Positions 47,146 through 55,699 of a stretch of 64,000 nucleotides of DNA are shown here, in pieces. The stretch lies in NCBI GenBank assembly GCA_027620075.1, contig JAQCEY010000003.1:219159-283158 (forward strand), in the 5' to 3' direction. The stretch's first letter is position 1. Each line of letters begins with the position of its first letter. The notes under the pieces were generated by a model that was not told the DNA's origin, did not search any database, and worked only from the letters and a program-made list of their open reading frames with translations. The translations under genes were made by a program, and so were the position numbers. This stretch comes from Pseudomonadota bacterium (GTDB taxonomy: Bacteria > Pseudomonadota > Alphaproteobacteria > Rickettsiales > UBA6187).

Positions 47146-47348
47146 ATGTACCTTACCGTATATTCTATTATCGGTATTTATAATATGTAATAATATTTTA
47201 CAAACCATAGTTTTTCTTTCGGCACCGGACTTCCGTAAGCTCGGATTATAAGAGCCGGATATTTTTATACATATATTTTGACACGAGCAAATCCTTAATA
47301 TATTAACTTTATGGTGCTTAAATGTTGGAAATATAGGATAAACTATTC

Positions 47349-47615
47349 ATGAAAAATACAAAGACAAAATCAGGTAGCAAACTGCCTTCAATTCCGGAAG
47401 ATAAAGCTCCCGATATAAAAGTAGATGGTGATGTAAGGTCTTTTTTATTCACAGATATGGTTGAAAAAGCAAACAAATTAGGCGGAGCAAGTCAAATCAA
47501 GCGTCGCAGCAGAAGTGATGCCGTTACATCTGAAGAGGAAGCATTAAAAAAAGAACCTGTCAAAAAAACAGGTTTTGTTGAAAAGGTATCTGAAAAAAAA
47601 TCTCTCCAAAAATAA
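47349..47615 (+). CDS. Small Lys-rich protein of unknown function
   Basis: 88 residues, hydrophilic, Lys/Ser/Glu-rich. The centre FLFTDMVEKANKLGGASQIKRRSRSDA may be a helix. No family recognised. Near the 3' end the DNA contains a terminator-like hairpin (AACCTG at 47554 and CAGGTT at 47569, then TTTGTT) within the coding frame, which could cause early termination. The gene call is moderate. Confidence 0.55.
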   Translation: MKNTKTKSGSKLPSIPEDKAPDIKVDGDVRSFLFTDMVEKANKLGGASQIKRRSRSDAVTSEEEALKKEPVKKTGFVEKVSEKKSLQK

Positions 47616-47655
47616 TGTGTATTAGTTAAAATATAATAATGAAGCAATAACCGAG

Positions 47656-48726
47656 TTAATTAGAGTTTCCGGTAATTTTAGTGACATAATTAATATAAAG
47701 GGAAACTGCAAAAAGTGCTAAAGCTACCATCTGGTGGGCAGATGCAAGCGGTATCGGAACTACATGTATTAATGTCAGCACCCCAAGGCAAAACTGTATT
47801 ATCAATATAAAAAGCAAAAGGTTGGATACCTTATAAATAGGTGTCCTTCTTGCTTTTAACCAGAACACAAAAATAACCAGTGATAAGAATATAGCGATAC
47901 ATCTGTGGGTGAACTGTACGGTTTTTACGTTATCGAAAAAGTTGATATACCACGGCTCTACCTCAAGCAAGCCTTTCGGGACTATTGCCCCTTCCATCAG
48001 AGGGAACGTGTTATATATCAGTCCGGCATCAAGCCCTGCTACTAACGCTCCCCAAAATACCTGAACGAATATTAAAGCCGTAACAAAGTATGAGAATTTT
48101 TTTATACCTTTGGAGTTTATCAGCAATTGTTTATTCCCCATATATCTGCCAAGCCCCATCAGGAACAATATGGCAAATAAGATAAATGCCATGCATAAAT
48201 GGAACGCAAGCCAATACTGGCTTACATGCGGAGTATCTTTAAGTCCGCTACTTACCATAAGCCACCCGACCACCGCCTGAAATCCTCCGAGGAACAAAAC
48301 TCCGGTTAATTTTAATGCAAGCTTTTTATCAATTACTCTTTTATAAATGAAAAACACTAACGGAATAAAAAATACCAATCCGGTAATCCTTCCGGCAAGC
48401 CTGTGTATGAATTCCAGCCGGAATATCCCCTTGAACTCGTCTAGCGTCATACCGTAATTTATATGTTTGTATTCGGGGCTTTTCCTATATCCTTCGTAAT
48501 GTTCCAGCCAGTGGCTTTGTGTCAATGGAGGCAGCCACCCAGTAACGGGTTTCCACCCTGTCATTGAAAGCCCTGACTCGGTAAGCCTTGTAACACCGCC
48601 TATACCCACCATCATAGCTACCATAAAACAACATACGAACAGCCATAGGGCTATTTTCCTGTTATTTGAATTACCGACCGTATCATAAGGTGATAATTTG
48701 CTTTTCTTATTTACTATTGTAGCCAT
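47656..48726 (-). CDS. ctaA: Heme A synthase (COX15/CtaA type 2)
   Basis: 356 residues with eight membrane helices. Converts heme O to heme A for cytochrome c oxidase. Conserved histidines and motifs: GVTRLTESGLSMTGWKPVTGWLPP, FIHRLAGRITGLVFF, HLCMAF, FTHRCIAIF and SAHQMVALALF. The COX15-like WLPP segment marks the alphaproteobacterial/mitochondrial subgroup. The divergent neighbour at 48806 is related to oxidase subunit I. Confidence 0.95.
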   Translation of the reverse strand: MATIVNKKSKLSPYDTVGNSNNRKIALWLFVCCFMVAMMVGIGGVTRLTESGLSMTGWKPVTGWLPPLTQSHWLEHYEGYRKSPEYKHINYGMTLDEFKGIFRLEFIHRLAGRITGLVFFIPLVFFIYKRVIDKKLALKLTGVLFLGGFQAVVGWLMVSSGLKDTPHVSQYWLAFHLCMAFILFAILFLMGLGRYMGNKQLLINSKGIKKFSYFVTALIFVQVFWGALVAGLDAGLIYNTFPLMEGAIVPKGLLEVEPWYINFFDNVKTVQFTHRCIAIFLSLVIFVFWLKARRTPIYKVSNLLLFILIIQFCLGVLTLIHVVPIPLASAHQMVALALFAVSLYINYVTKITGNSN

Positions 48727-48805
48727 GACTTATAAAATCAAACCTTGCACTATAATCTTTCGCTGATATATGTATCTGTATATTTTTTAAGAACTATATA
48801 AAAAG

Positions 48806-50140
48806 ATGACAAAAAGTCTAGAATTAAATATTCCTGACGATAGCAGGATACGGCTTATAAGATACTGGATATTACTGGCTGTTGCGTCATTGGCAGCGGC
48901 AGGCTTGTATTCTTTGCCTCCCGTAATATTAAGGGGATCTTATTTTTCCGATAAATTTGATGTTGAGCATATTTTTGCCACTGCACTTGTGGTGCATGTT
49001 GATTTGTCCGTATTGGTATGGTTTTTATCCATAGCAGGAGCGTTATGGAGTTTTTTGGCATGTCCTGCTTATTATAAAATATACAGGACGGCTTTTATCA
49101 TAGCGACAATAGGTGCGGTAATGATAGCCATTTCACCGTTTATCGGTGAAAGTTACCCGATAAAGAATAATTATGTCCCGATGCTGCATAACCCTGTTTT
49201 CATAATAGGTTTAAGCATATTTGCAACCGGCATATTGTTCCAGATGTTCCTTACCCTTGCTATGTTCGAAAGGATTAAAGAAAGCATTTTGAGTGCGGGA
49301 ATATATATTTCTGCGGTAATAACCCTGATTGCTGCGGTTTGCTTTTTTATAGCACACCACAAAACCCCCATACCGATGGTTAAAGACGATTTGCACCATT
49401 ATTATGAAGCAATTTTCTGGGGAGGCGGTCATATTTTGCAATATACATTTACCGCATGTATGCTAATTATATGGCTATATATCGCAAACGCCTGCAAAAT
49501 AAAGCAGTTACTGCCGAATGCCGTTATTTATACACTTTTGGTTTTTAACCTTATCATTACCATACCTTCGCCGTTATTTTATTTTTCGGATAATGCCTAC
49601 AACCTTTTTACCCAACAAATGCGTGGAGGCGGCGGTGTATCGGCATTATTTATCGGAGGTGCTATAATATTCGGAGCGTTTTCATCTAAATTAAGTAAGG
49701 AAGTACCGCATGCCATAAAGGCAAGCCTTATTTTATCTATAATACTGTTTGGCTATGGCGGCATACTCGGCTATATGATAAGCGGAGTGAACGTTACTAT
49801 ACCTGCTCACTATCATGGTTCGATAGTAGCCGTAACCCTTGCGTTTATAGCGTTTTGTTACCGGGTGCTGCCGAAAGTAGGGTATGGCACGATAAAGGGC
49901 AGATTAGCTACATCACAGCCATATATTTACGGCATAGGGCAGATATTACATATAACAGGTTTAGCGTGGATGGGCGGCTACGGTGCGTTACGTAAATCTG
50001 CGGCATCTTCGCATGAAATAACTAACGTTTTTCCAAAATTGATGTTCTTTGCGGGCGGCTCTATGGCTATCCTCGGAGGGCTGCTTTTTATAATAGTAGT
50101 GTTCCGTTCTATAACGGTTTCAAGCCGCAAATCCCGATAA
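48806..50140 (+). CDS. Heme-copper oxidase subunit I-like membrane protein
   Basis: 444 residues, about 12 membrane helices. It has histidines typical of the heme-copper oxidase superfamily: H64 (VVHVDLSVLVW, low-spin heme helix), H209 (FWGGGHILQY, helix VI CuB position) and the H335-Y-H337 pair (TIPAHYHGSI, like HxH of helix X for both hemes). The adjacent pair of CuB histidines in helix VII is not visible around ITIPSPLFYFSDNA (about 251-264). So it is a divergent or non-oxygen-reducing member, perhaps a heme-binding assembly or sensor protein. It is divergent from ctaA, sharing a 79-base promoter region. Confidence 0.75.
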   Translation: MTKSLELNIPDDSRIRLIRYWILLAVASLAAAGLYSLPPVILRGSYFSDKFDVEHIFATALVVHVDLSVLVWFLSIAGALWSFLACPAYYKIYRTAFIIATIGAVMIAISPFIGESYPIKNNYVPMLHNPVFIIGLSIFATGILFQMFLTLAMFERIKESILSAGIYISAVITLIAAVCFFIAHHKTPIPMVKDDLHHYYEAIFWGGGHILQYTFTACMLIIWLYIANACKIKQLLPNAVIYTLLVFNLIITIPSPLFYFSDNAYNLFTQQMRGGGGVSALFIGGAIIFGAFSSKLSKEVPHAIKASLILSIILFGYGGILGYMISGVNVTIPAHYHGSIVAVTLAFIAFCYRVLPKVGYGTIKGRLATSQPYIYGIGQILHITGLAWMGGYGALRKSAASSHEITNVFPKLMFFAGGSMAILGGLLFIIVVFRSITVSSRKSR

Positions 50141-50493
50141 TGAGTTTCATGTGCCAAAATGGGACACTTTCCACATAACCGCCTGAAATATCAGGACTTC
50201 ATTATATACGTAAAGCATTGTTATTGAAAACCTGACGATAATGAAAATTATCAAACTGTTTCAAAATGCAAAATGGAACATACAAAGTATCGTCGCTTTT
50301 CCTTGACACAAGTGCATCTGATAGGGTATAATTTAATATGAATTAAGTATAAAATTACGCTTATGCGATTAAAAAAATTAACAAATCGTATTTTTTAAAA
50401 TAACTTTAATATTTTATTATCATAATATCAAAGTTATATATCTTATATAATAAAATAAATGCACAAAAACGGGCGTCAAAGGCAGAAAAAATC
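50141..50493. promoter_or_regulatory. Long leader region with a consensus sigma-70 promoter at 50303-50332
   Basis: TTGACA (50303-50308), 18 bases, then TATAAT (50327-50332): both hexamers match the consensus exactly. Transcription should start near 50339, about 155 bases ahead of ATG 50494. The leader is AT-rich and has inverted repeats: CGATT...AATCG with a T run near 50367-50398, and TAACTTTAATATT...AATATCAAAGTTA at about 50400-50435. An early-terminated small RNA or a structured 5' UTR is possible. The first 150 bases of the gap hold only a short hairpin (CCTGAAATATCAGG) near 50182. Confidence 0.7.
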
Positions 50494-52737
50494 ATGAAAA
50501 TAACAAATTTATACTATAAATTTTTACAATCATTTTTAGTATTAACTCTGTTTTTAACGGTTTTTTGCTATAGCGCCACAAGTAATGCAGCCAACTATAA
50601 TTTTATTATAAATCAGAATAATGGCACCTTAAACCTTACAACAACACCTACATTTGTACCGGGAGCTAGTGGACTGACGCTAGAAAGAAAAGTAAGATTT
50701 GCTCCGGACGCATCATACGTAGCTGTCGGTACATTATTTGGCTCTCCTTTTGATTGGGGACCTCTCACTCTTGCTTCGGGAGATTATACATTCAAGGTTT
50801 CAGACCCTCTCTTGGGTATAGCGGAAACACATGATATTGTTGTAAAAACTCATGCGAGTGACAGGTTTATTTTTGATTACACACTTTCCGGCAGCAACCT
50901 TAGCGTTCAATTACTGCCTGGCACAGAACCTTTTGGCGATGGAGCGGGTAGTTTTGTTAACAAAATGACCCTAGAATATAAGTTGGCCAGTGCTCCTGTC
51001 GCAGCTTACACAGCTATAAATACCTATAATTATGCAACGCAGCCAGGTTCATACAACCTATTATTCAGCACCTCTCTTCCAGCCGGAAACTATAATTTAA
51101 GAGCTACAGCCGAATACACCGTACCACTGCCGGCAGTAAAACCTCCACACAGTCAAACTATTGACATGTTTATAGGGCAGGCAAGTGCCACTCCTGCCGG
51201 TGGCGGAGGCTTTCCGTCAATTGCTAACGCATTTACGTTTGACGATCTATCTGAAAATAGCGGTAATCTCTTAATTACGACCACTTACACAGGTTCCCTA
51301 CCTCTGGAATCGGTGAAATTATTTATGGAACGACCTACCGCACCGGGTGTTTGGGAAGAAGTCGGTGCCATAATCACCTCTCCGCCAGCTACTATTACAT
51401 GGGATCATCTGACATATCCTCTTTTAGCCGGACTGCCTAGCGGAATGTATAATTTCAAGGTTGAGGGTGTTTCATATAACCCTTCTTCTCCTACATCAAG
51501 ATTCAATCCTTTTGCCGAAACGCCGTTTGAAGTTATAGGTAGTATTTTAGATATTGCCACAGAGGAAATAACATTCGGTAATATCGGAGTTGAAGTAACC
51601 GTACTTGACCCTAGCGTCACTGTTAGTGCCGTAAAGCTATACATAAAGGATATAAGTACGGCTACGTGGGATCCGGTCGGTCACTTCATCAGGGAAGATA
51701 CAACAAGCGTAGGCGGTCCGTTCTTATGGGGTTCGAAAAACCCTACATTTAACGATATAAAACTTGAAAAACTTGATCCGGGTGACTATACGCTGAAAGC
51801 CGAGACTGAAATCGCTAACCCTAACGGATCGGGAACCATCATAATTGATAAAGAACTTGATTTTACCGTATTCGGTACGCCTATAGAGTTCTCATATGAT
51901 GAAGTTAATAAAGATATCGGTATCGAAATAATTCCTGTGACAGCTTTGAATGCCAACGTAAATAATATATCGCTTTTTATAAAAGGAATATCAGAACCGG
52001 ATAGTGCTTACCAACTGGTTAGGCACGATTCTACACCAGGTTACGAGTTCGGCATTCTGGATGTTTTTTATGACGACACATTATTAATGAACATGGCTTT
52101 AGGTACATATAATGCTAAAGTGGAGCTAACTGCAACCGGACAAGGCGACCCGGCAAATTACGTTCAATGTGATGCAAATACGGGCGTAGTTACAAATTGT
52201 CTTATAAGCCATGATGCAAGTACTAACACCGTAGAATTACTATACGAGGAAGTCTTCGAATTTCAAGTTCAGGATATTGTAACAGATGCCGCACTTGTAG
52301 CTCTTTTAGACGAACTTTTTGCAAAAGAGTTTGAATTTGAGGTAAAGATTCTTAATAGTGAGTTCTACTCTCCTAGTGAAAATTTAAATCACGTCGGTGT
52401 AAGGTTAATTCCAAGCACTAACATTGATCTTGCCGAAGTAAACTGGGTAAATCTTAGAATAGCAGCGGTTCCACCGGGAATGTCGGGCGGCACTCCCGTT
52501 ATCCAGCAGCATAATAGTAACAATCCGGCAGATTGGGTATGGGGTCTTTTCTATATGGGTGGTACGGCACATCCTAGTTTGTTGAATTTACCTGTGGGCG
52601 AATATATTATTCAATCAGAGATTAATATGACCAACAGAACCGTTACTAAGCAGGAACGGATAAGGATATCCGATGATGTAGAAACCGATGGTTCGATTTT
52701 AGGTGACAGGGTCGGTACACCGATTGATATTCCTTAA
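50494..52737 (+). CDS. Large secreted beta-repeat protein of unknown function
   Basis: 747 residues. Signal peptide (about 1-32, ending SNA). The mature protein is made of about five or six repeats of 100-120 residues, each closing with a G-x-Y-N/T-h-K-h segment: ASGDYTFKVSD, PAGNYNLRATA, PSGMYNFKVEG, DPGDYTLKAET, ALGTYNAKVEL and PVGEYIIQSEI. This suggests tandem immunoglobulin-like beta sandwiches. No membrane anchor at the C-terminus was seen. Role in adhesion or the surface is a guess. The last codons are part of a hairpin, and an IS6 element starts 12 bases after the stop; the ORF itself looks complete. Confidence 0.78.
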   Translation: MKITNLYYKFLQSFLVLTLFLTVFCYSATSNAANYNFIINQNNGTLNLTTTPTFVPGASGLTLERKVRFAPDASYVAVGTLFGSPFDWGPLTLASGDYTFKVSDPLLGIAETHDIVVKTHASDRFIFDYTLSGSNLSVQLLPGTEPFGDGAGSFVNKMTLEYKLASAPVAAYTAINTYNYATQPGSYNLLFSTSLPAGNYNLRATAEYTVPLPAVKPPHSQTIDMFIGQASATPAGGGGFPSIANAFTFDDLSENSGNLLITTTYTGSLPLESVKLFMERPTAPGVWEEVGAIITSPPATITWDHLTYPLLAGLPSGMYNFKVEGVSYNPSSPTSRFNPFAETPFEVIGSILDIATEEITFGNIGVEVTVLDPSVTVSAVKLYIKDISTATWDPVGHFIREDTTSVGGPFLWGSKNPTFNDIKLEKLDPGDYTLKAETEIANPNGSGTIIIDKELDFTVFGTPIEFSYDEVNKDIGIEIIPVTALNANVNNISLFIKGISEPDSAYQLVRHDSTPGYEFGILDVFYDDTLLMNMALGTYNAKVELTATGQGDPANYVQCDANTGVVTNCLISHDASTNTVELLYEEVFEFQVQDIVTDAALVALLDELFAKEFEFEVKILNSEFYSPSENLNHVGVRLIPSTNIDLAEVNWVNLRIAAVPPGMSGGTPVIQQHNSNNPADWVWGLFYMGGTAHPSLLNLPVGEYIIQSEINMTNRTVTKQERIRISDDVETDGSILGDRVGTPIDIP

Positions 52738-52749
52738 TATAATCGGTGT
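52717..52749 (+). terminator. Hairpin at the end of the 50494 gene, cut by the IS6 element
   Basis: ACACCGATT (52717-52725) pairs with AATCGGTGT (52741-52749), extended by ATATT/AATAT. It spans the stop codon. The IS6 terminal repeat starts at 52750, so any T tract that followed has been replaced. Confidence 0.6.
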
Positions 52750-53519
52750 GGCTCTGTCGCATCTGTTGACAAATTACGTGGAAATATATCCCTGGGCTTT
52801 GCTGGCTTTTCAGTTGCGATTAGTGAAGTAAATTGGTAGTAATTACTTTGCTTATTTGTTGTGGTGTTTAATTGGTTTTTTCTGATCATATTCACTGTTT
52901 CTATTCCTGCTATTGTTATTCCGGCACTTGCAAATGATTTAAATCCCGGCATCGGCCGGACAATTCGTTTGATAAACCTATGGTCTCCTTCAATCCGATT
53001 ATTCAGATATTTGTTCTGCCTTATCTCAATTTCAGCCTCATTATTTTCCTCATACTCGCTGTTAATATCCGCCACAGCATAAGTGTTCGAACCACTTTTG
53101 TCGATATTGACCTTCGCCGGTTTTCCGTTTTGTCGGATAGCTTTTCTGAAAAATGCTTTTGCTGCCACCTTATCTCTTTTAGCCCGCAGAAGAAAGTCGA
53201 TAGTATAGCCATATTTATCAACAGCACGGTACAAATATTTCCATTTTCCACGAACCTTAATATAGGTCTCATCCATACGCCAGCTGTCTGAAACAGATTT
53301 CTTGCACAGCCTAAAACGCTTATCCGGCAAAGGAATAAAACGGATCATCCGGCGATGAACCGTGGCATGATCAAGTGTAATGCCACGCATCTCACACAGT
53401 TCTTCAATGTCACGATAGCTCAATGCAAAACGGCATTTCATATAAACCGCTGTTAATATTATATCAGCCGGAAATGAGAAGCCTTTAAAATAACGCAGCA
53501 GTTTAGCGGCAACTTTCAT
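52734..53519 (-). CDS. IS6-family transposase
   Basis: 261 residues. DDE integrase-type enzyme of the IS6 (IS26/IS240) family: zinc-finger-less N-terminus with FADIILTAVYMKCRFALSYRDIEELCEMRGI-like HTH, then the catalytic residues D in WRMDETYIKVRGKWKYLYRAVDK, D in VNIDKSGSN and E in NNRIEGDHRFIK. The reading frame passes through the left terminal repeat (NLSTDATEP) and stops at 52734-52736 in host DNA, so the last four residues come from the flank. Probably active or recently active. Confidence 0.93.
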   Translation of the reverse strand: MKVAAKLLRYFKGFSFPADIILTAVYMKCRFALSYRDIEELCEMRGITLDHATVHRRMIRFIPLPDKRFRLCKKSVSDSWRMDETYIKVRGKWKYLYRAVDKYGYTIDFLLRAKRDKVAAKAFFRKAIRQNGKPAKVNIDKSGSNTYAVADINSEYEENNEAEIEIRQNKYLNNRIEGDHRFIKRIVRPMPGFKSFASAGITIAGIETVNMIRKNQLNTTTNKQSNYYQFTSLIATEKPAKPRDIFPRNLSTDATEPHRLY

Positions 53520-53599
53520 CCTAAATACTCTCCAACAACATAAAACACTGCTAATACCTAAACGATAGAGCCTTAAACGTCAACACATGCGACAGAGCC
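52750..53599. mobile_element. IS6-family insertion sequence, 850 bp
   Basis: Terminal inverted repeats of 21 bases at 52750-52770 and 53579-53599, beginning GGCTCTGTCGCAT, with one mismatch. One transposase gene inside. IS6 elements make 8-base target duplications, but the 8 bases on the left (ATCGGTGT) and right (GAACTATC) differ. The element therefore marks a junction between two DNA segments, most simply from recombination or replicon fusion, and not a single insertion. Confidence 0.9.
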
Positions 53600-53616
53600 G
53601 AACTATCTTAGGAAAA

Positions 53617-54363
53617 TTATTTTCCATTTAAACTCCAGTTATAATCAAAATAATCGTCTGTCTTTTTATCGCTGGCTTGTGGCAGATGGCGGTGAATAAA
53701 TTTCTCCACACCCTTTTCACCACCAAAATCTTCTGCAAACCATTTGAATATTTCCGATATTTTCAAGCCGGAGTTTGTGATTAATACACCTTTGCTTTTG
53801 TTGGTGAGGAATAACGTTGTTTGCTCATCCAGTTGGCTTTCTAGCTCTTCTGCCGTATATGGTTCGGCGCGTAAATCCGGACAAGAAAGCGATGCGCAAT
53901 TAATGGCGACATGGATTCTGGGATCATTCATCGGGCGGAGAATCTGGTGTTCTATTTCATCAAGCGTATAATTTTTGCCGTGGATTTCCCAATCATGGCT
54001 TTTCCATACATTCTTAAACAGGCTACCTTGGTTTCTGATGCTTTCGGTTTCACCGGTTTTAATAATCAGGTCAACCGTCAGAAGGTTATAGGCATTAATC
54101 CAGAAAGCCATTTTTTCGTTGCCGGAGAGGGTTTTAGGGTTTATTTGCTGGAATGACTCCAGTGCTTTTTTATGCAACGGGTCTTTGCCCCAGGATGCAT
54201 AATCCACCAGCATTGCTTTTATTCCCTGCTTTTCTCCTTCCTGTACGTATTTTGCAAGCAACGTGCCGTAATCAGTTATATATGCATGTTTTTTATCGGC
54301 ATGAGCCAGAGGTGCTGTAACTAATGCAAGCAGGACAACGAATAAATAGGATAAGTTTTTCAT
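53617..54363 (-). CDS. Exported DUF547 protein
   Basis: About 248 residues from ATG 54363, with GAAGG 8 bases upstream; ATGs at 54369 and 54381 are in frame but poorly spaced. Signal peptide (about 1-22, ending AHA). DUF547 motifs: KMAFWINAYNLLTVDLII, RIHVAINCASLSCPDLRAEPY and GLKISEIFKWFAEDFGG. Biochemical role unknown; in other genomes the family occurs near stress and arsenosugar genes (recollection). A promoter-like GTAACT-N17-CGAAC lies 43 bases ahead on this strand. Base composition differs from the left flank. Confidence 0.88.
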   Translation of the reverse strand: MKNLSYLFVVLLALVTAPLAHADKKHAYITDYGTLLAKYVQEGEKQGIKAMLVDYASWGKDPLHKKALESFQQINPKTLSGNEKMAFWINAYNLLTVDLIIKTGETESIRNQGSLFKNVWKSHDWEIHGKNYTLDEIEHQILRPMNDPRIHVAINCASLSCPDLRAEPYTAEELESQLDEQTTLFLTNKSKGVLITNSGLKISEIFKWFAEDFGGEKGVEKFIHRHLPQASDKKTDDYFDYNWSLNGK

Positions 54364-54405
54364 GGGCATAACCTTCAACATTTTTCACAAATCTGTTTAA
54401 CGTTT

Positions 54406-54433
54406 GTTCGATTTACTTTAGGTTGAAAGTTAC
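54406..54433 (-). promoter_or_regulatory. ECF (SigF-like) promoter for the DUF547 gene
   Basis: On the minus strand GTAACTTTC (-35 side, from 54433) is followed by CGAAC (-10 side, 54410-54406), with 17 bases between GTAACT and CGAAC. The same signal with the same spacing occurs at 55700-55727. It resembles the Caulobacter SigF motif recalled as GTAACC-N16-CGAA. The start codon is 43 bases downstream. Confidence 0.7.
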
Positions 54434-54459
54434 ATGACCTCAAAATTTAATGGACAGGT

Positions 54460-55020
54460 ATGGATTACAGCGATGACAGGGAAGATAAATTTGTACAGTT
54501 GATGCACCGCGCACAAAGTGGTGACCATGCTTCCTATACAGAACTGTTACGCTCCATCACTCCGCTTATTCGTGGCTTTATTTATAATCGTATCGGCAAT
54601 GGCGCAGATCATGACGATATCCTGCAGGAGGTGCTGCTGGGCATCCATCGCGCTAGCCACACCTATAACACTGACCGTCCTTTTACAAACTGGATGTTTG
54701 CTATTGCCGATCACAAGGTAAAGGATTATTTACGCGCCCATTACCGCAAAAAAGCCCTGAAAGAGGTGGATTTTGAAAAAATCGAGGATTTTATTGCCGC
54801 TCCTGTAACTTCTGAAGCATCTCCAGGCGAAAGACTTAGTGAATTACTTGATAAACTGCCTGAGAAACAGAGGAAAATTGTCCACATGATGAAGATTGAA
54901 GGATACTCGGCTCAGCAAGTAGCAAAAACAATGGATATGAGCGTTTCTAATGTAAAAGTGACGGCTCATCGTGCTTATAAAATATTGGTTGCTAGCGGGC
55001 AAAAGAAGGAAGAAGTATAA
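54460..55020 (+). CDS. ECF RNA polymerase sigma factor
   Basis: 186 residues. Region 2: ELLRSITPLIRGFIYNRIGNGADHDDILQEVLLGIHRASHTYNTDRPFTNWMFAIADHKVKDYLR (residues about 23-88); region 4: LDKLPEKQRKIVHMMKIEGYSAQQVAKTMDMSVSNVKVTAHRAYKIL (about 128-175) with its HTH. It directs RNA polymerase to specific promoters. Paired by a one-base overlap (TAATG) with an NrsF-type anti-sigma gene. Likely recognises the two GTAACT-N17-CGAAC signals beside it. Confidence 0.93.
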   Translation: MDYSDDREDKFVQLMHRAQSGDHASYTELLRSITPLIRGFIYNRIGNGADHDDILQEVLLGIHRASHTYNTDRPFTNWMFAIADHKVKDYLRAHYRKKALKEVDFEKIEDFIAAPVTSEASPGERLSELLDKLPEKQRKIVHMMKIEGYSAQQVAKTMDMSVSNVKVTAHRAYKILVASGQKKEEV

Positions 55021-55670
55021 TGCAAACGGAAGACTTTATAAAAACATTAGCAAAAGAAGGAGCCAGAAAGCCTTTTCCGTGCCCCTCAAAGGTGACGTTT
55101 GGCTGGCTTCTGGCGATATTTGCGTATTTCGGCTTGCTGATCGCTTTTTATGGCTTCAGGCCGGATATGTCTATAAAGCTCACCCAGCCTGTATATTTAG
55201 TTGAAATTATCGGAATGGCGGTAACGGCTATCATGGCCGCATGGGCGGCAAGTTGGCTTGCCCTGCCGGATACCAATCAAAAATCATGGGTGCGGTTTTT
55301 ACCGTTTATTCCGCTGGCATTCCTAATGGGTATGCTTGTCTATGGCATGTTCACCAACAGCTCGCTAACACTCACCGAGTGCCTGAAATTAGGACGCTAT
55401 GACTGCATTGTGCGTATCATTCTTTACAGCCTGCTTCCGGGTGGCCTGATGTTTTACACCATACAAAAAGCTGCGCCGGTACTTTGCTGCTGGGCTGGAA
55501 CTATGGCGGGATTATCAGTTGCCAGTTTTGGTTACATCCTGCTGCGCCTTATCGGAAAAAGTGATGATCCGACACAATTGCTTGTGTGGCACTTCCTGCC
55601 TGTTTTCCTGATTATGGCTATCGGCATGATAATCGGGAAAGTCTATCTTGGCCGAATCTGGCAGTCTTAA
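55020..55670 (+). CDS. nrsF: NrsF-type membrane anti-sigma factor (DUF1109)
   Basis: 216 residues with six membrane helices (first near 27-45) and a short cytoplasmic N-terminus (about 1-25). Family known as NrsF/DUF1109: negative regulator of SigF-type ECF factors in Caulobacter. Segments such as PCPSKVTFGWLLAIFAYFG and TLTECLKLGRYDCIVRIILYSLLPGG fit; cysteines at 121 and 129 could sense metals or thiol stress. One-base overlap with the sigma gene. The trigger is unknown here; for Caulobacter SigF heavy-metal stress is recalled. Confidence 0.85.
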   Translation: MQTEDFIKTLAKEGARKPFPCPSKVTFGWLLAIFAYFGLLIAFYGFRPDMSIKLTQPVYLVEIIGMAVTAIMAAWAASWLALPDTNQKSWVRFLPFIPLAFLMGMLVYGMFTNSSLTLTECLKLGRYDCIVRIILYSLLPGGLMFYTIQKAAPVLCCWAGTMAGLSVASFGYILLRLIGKSDDPTQLLVWHFLPVFLIMAIGMIIGKVYLGRIWQS

Positions 55671-55699
55671 AAATTTTATCTAACTTTTTTTCGCGGTTT

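Noticed and set aside
52742-53607. Target-site duplication of the IS6 element
   Set aside because: The 8-base flanks ATCGGTGT and GAACTATC do not match.
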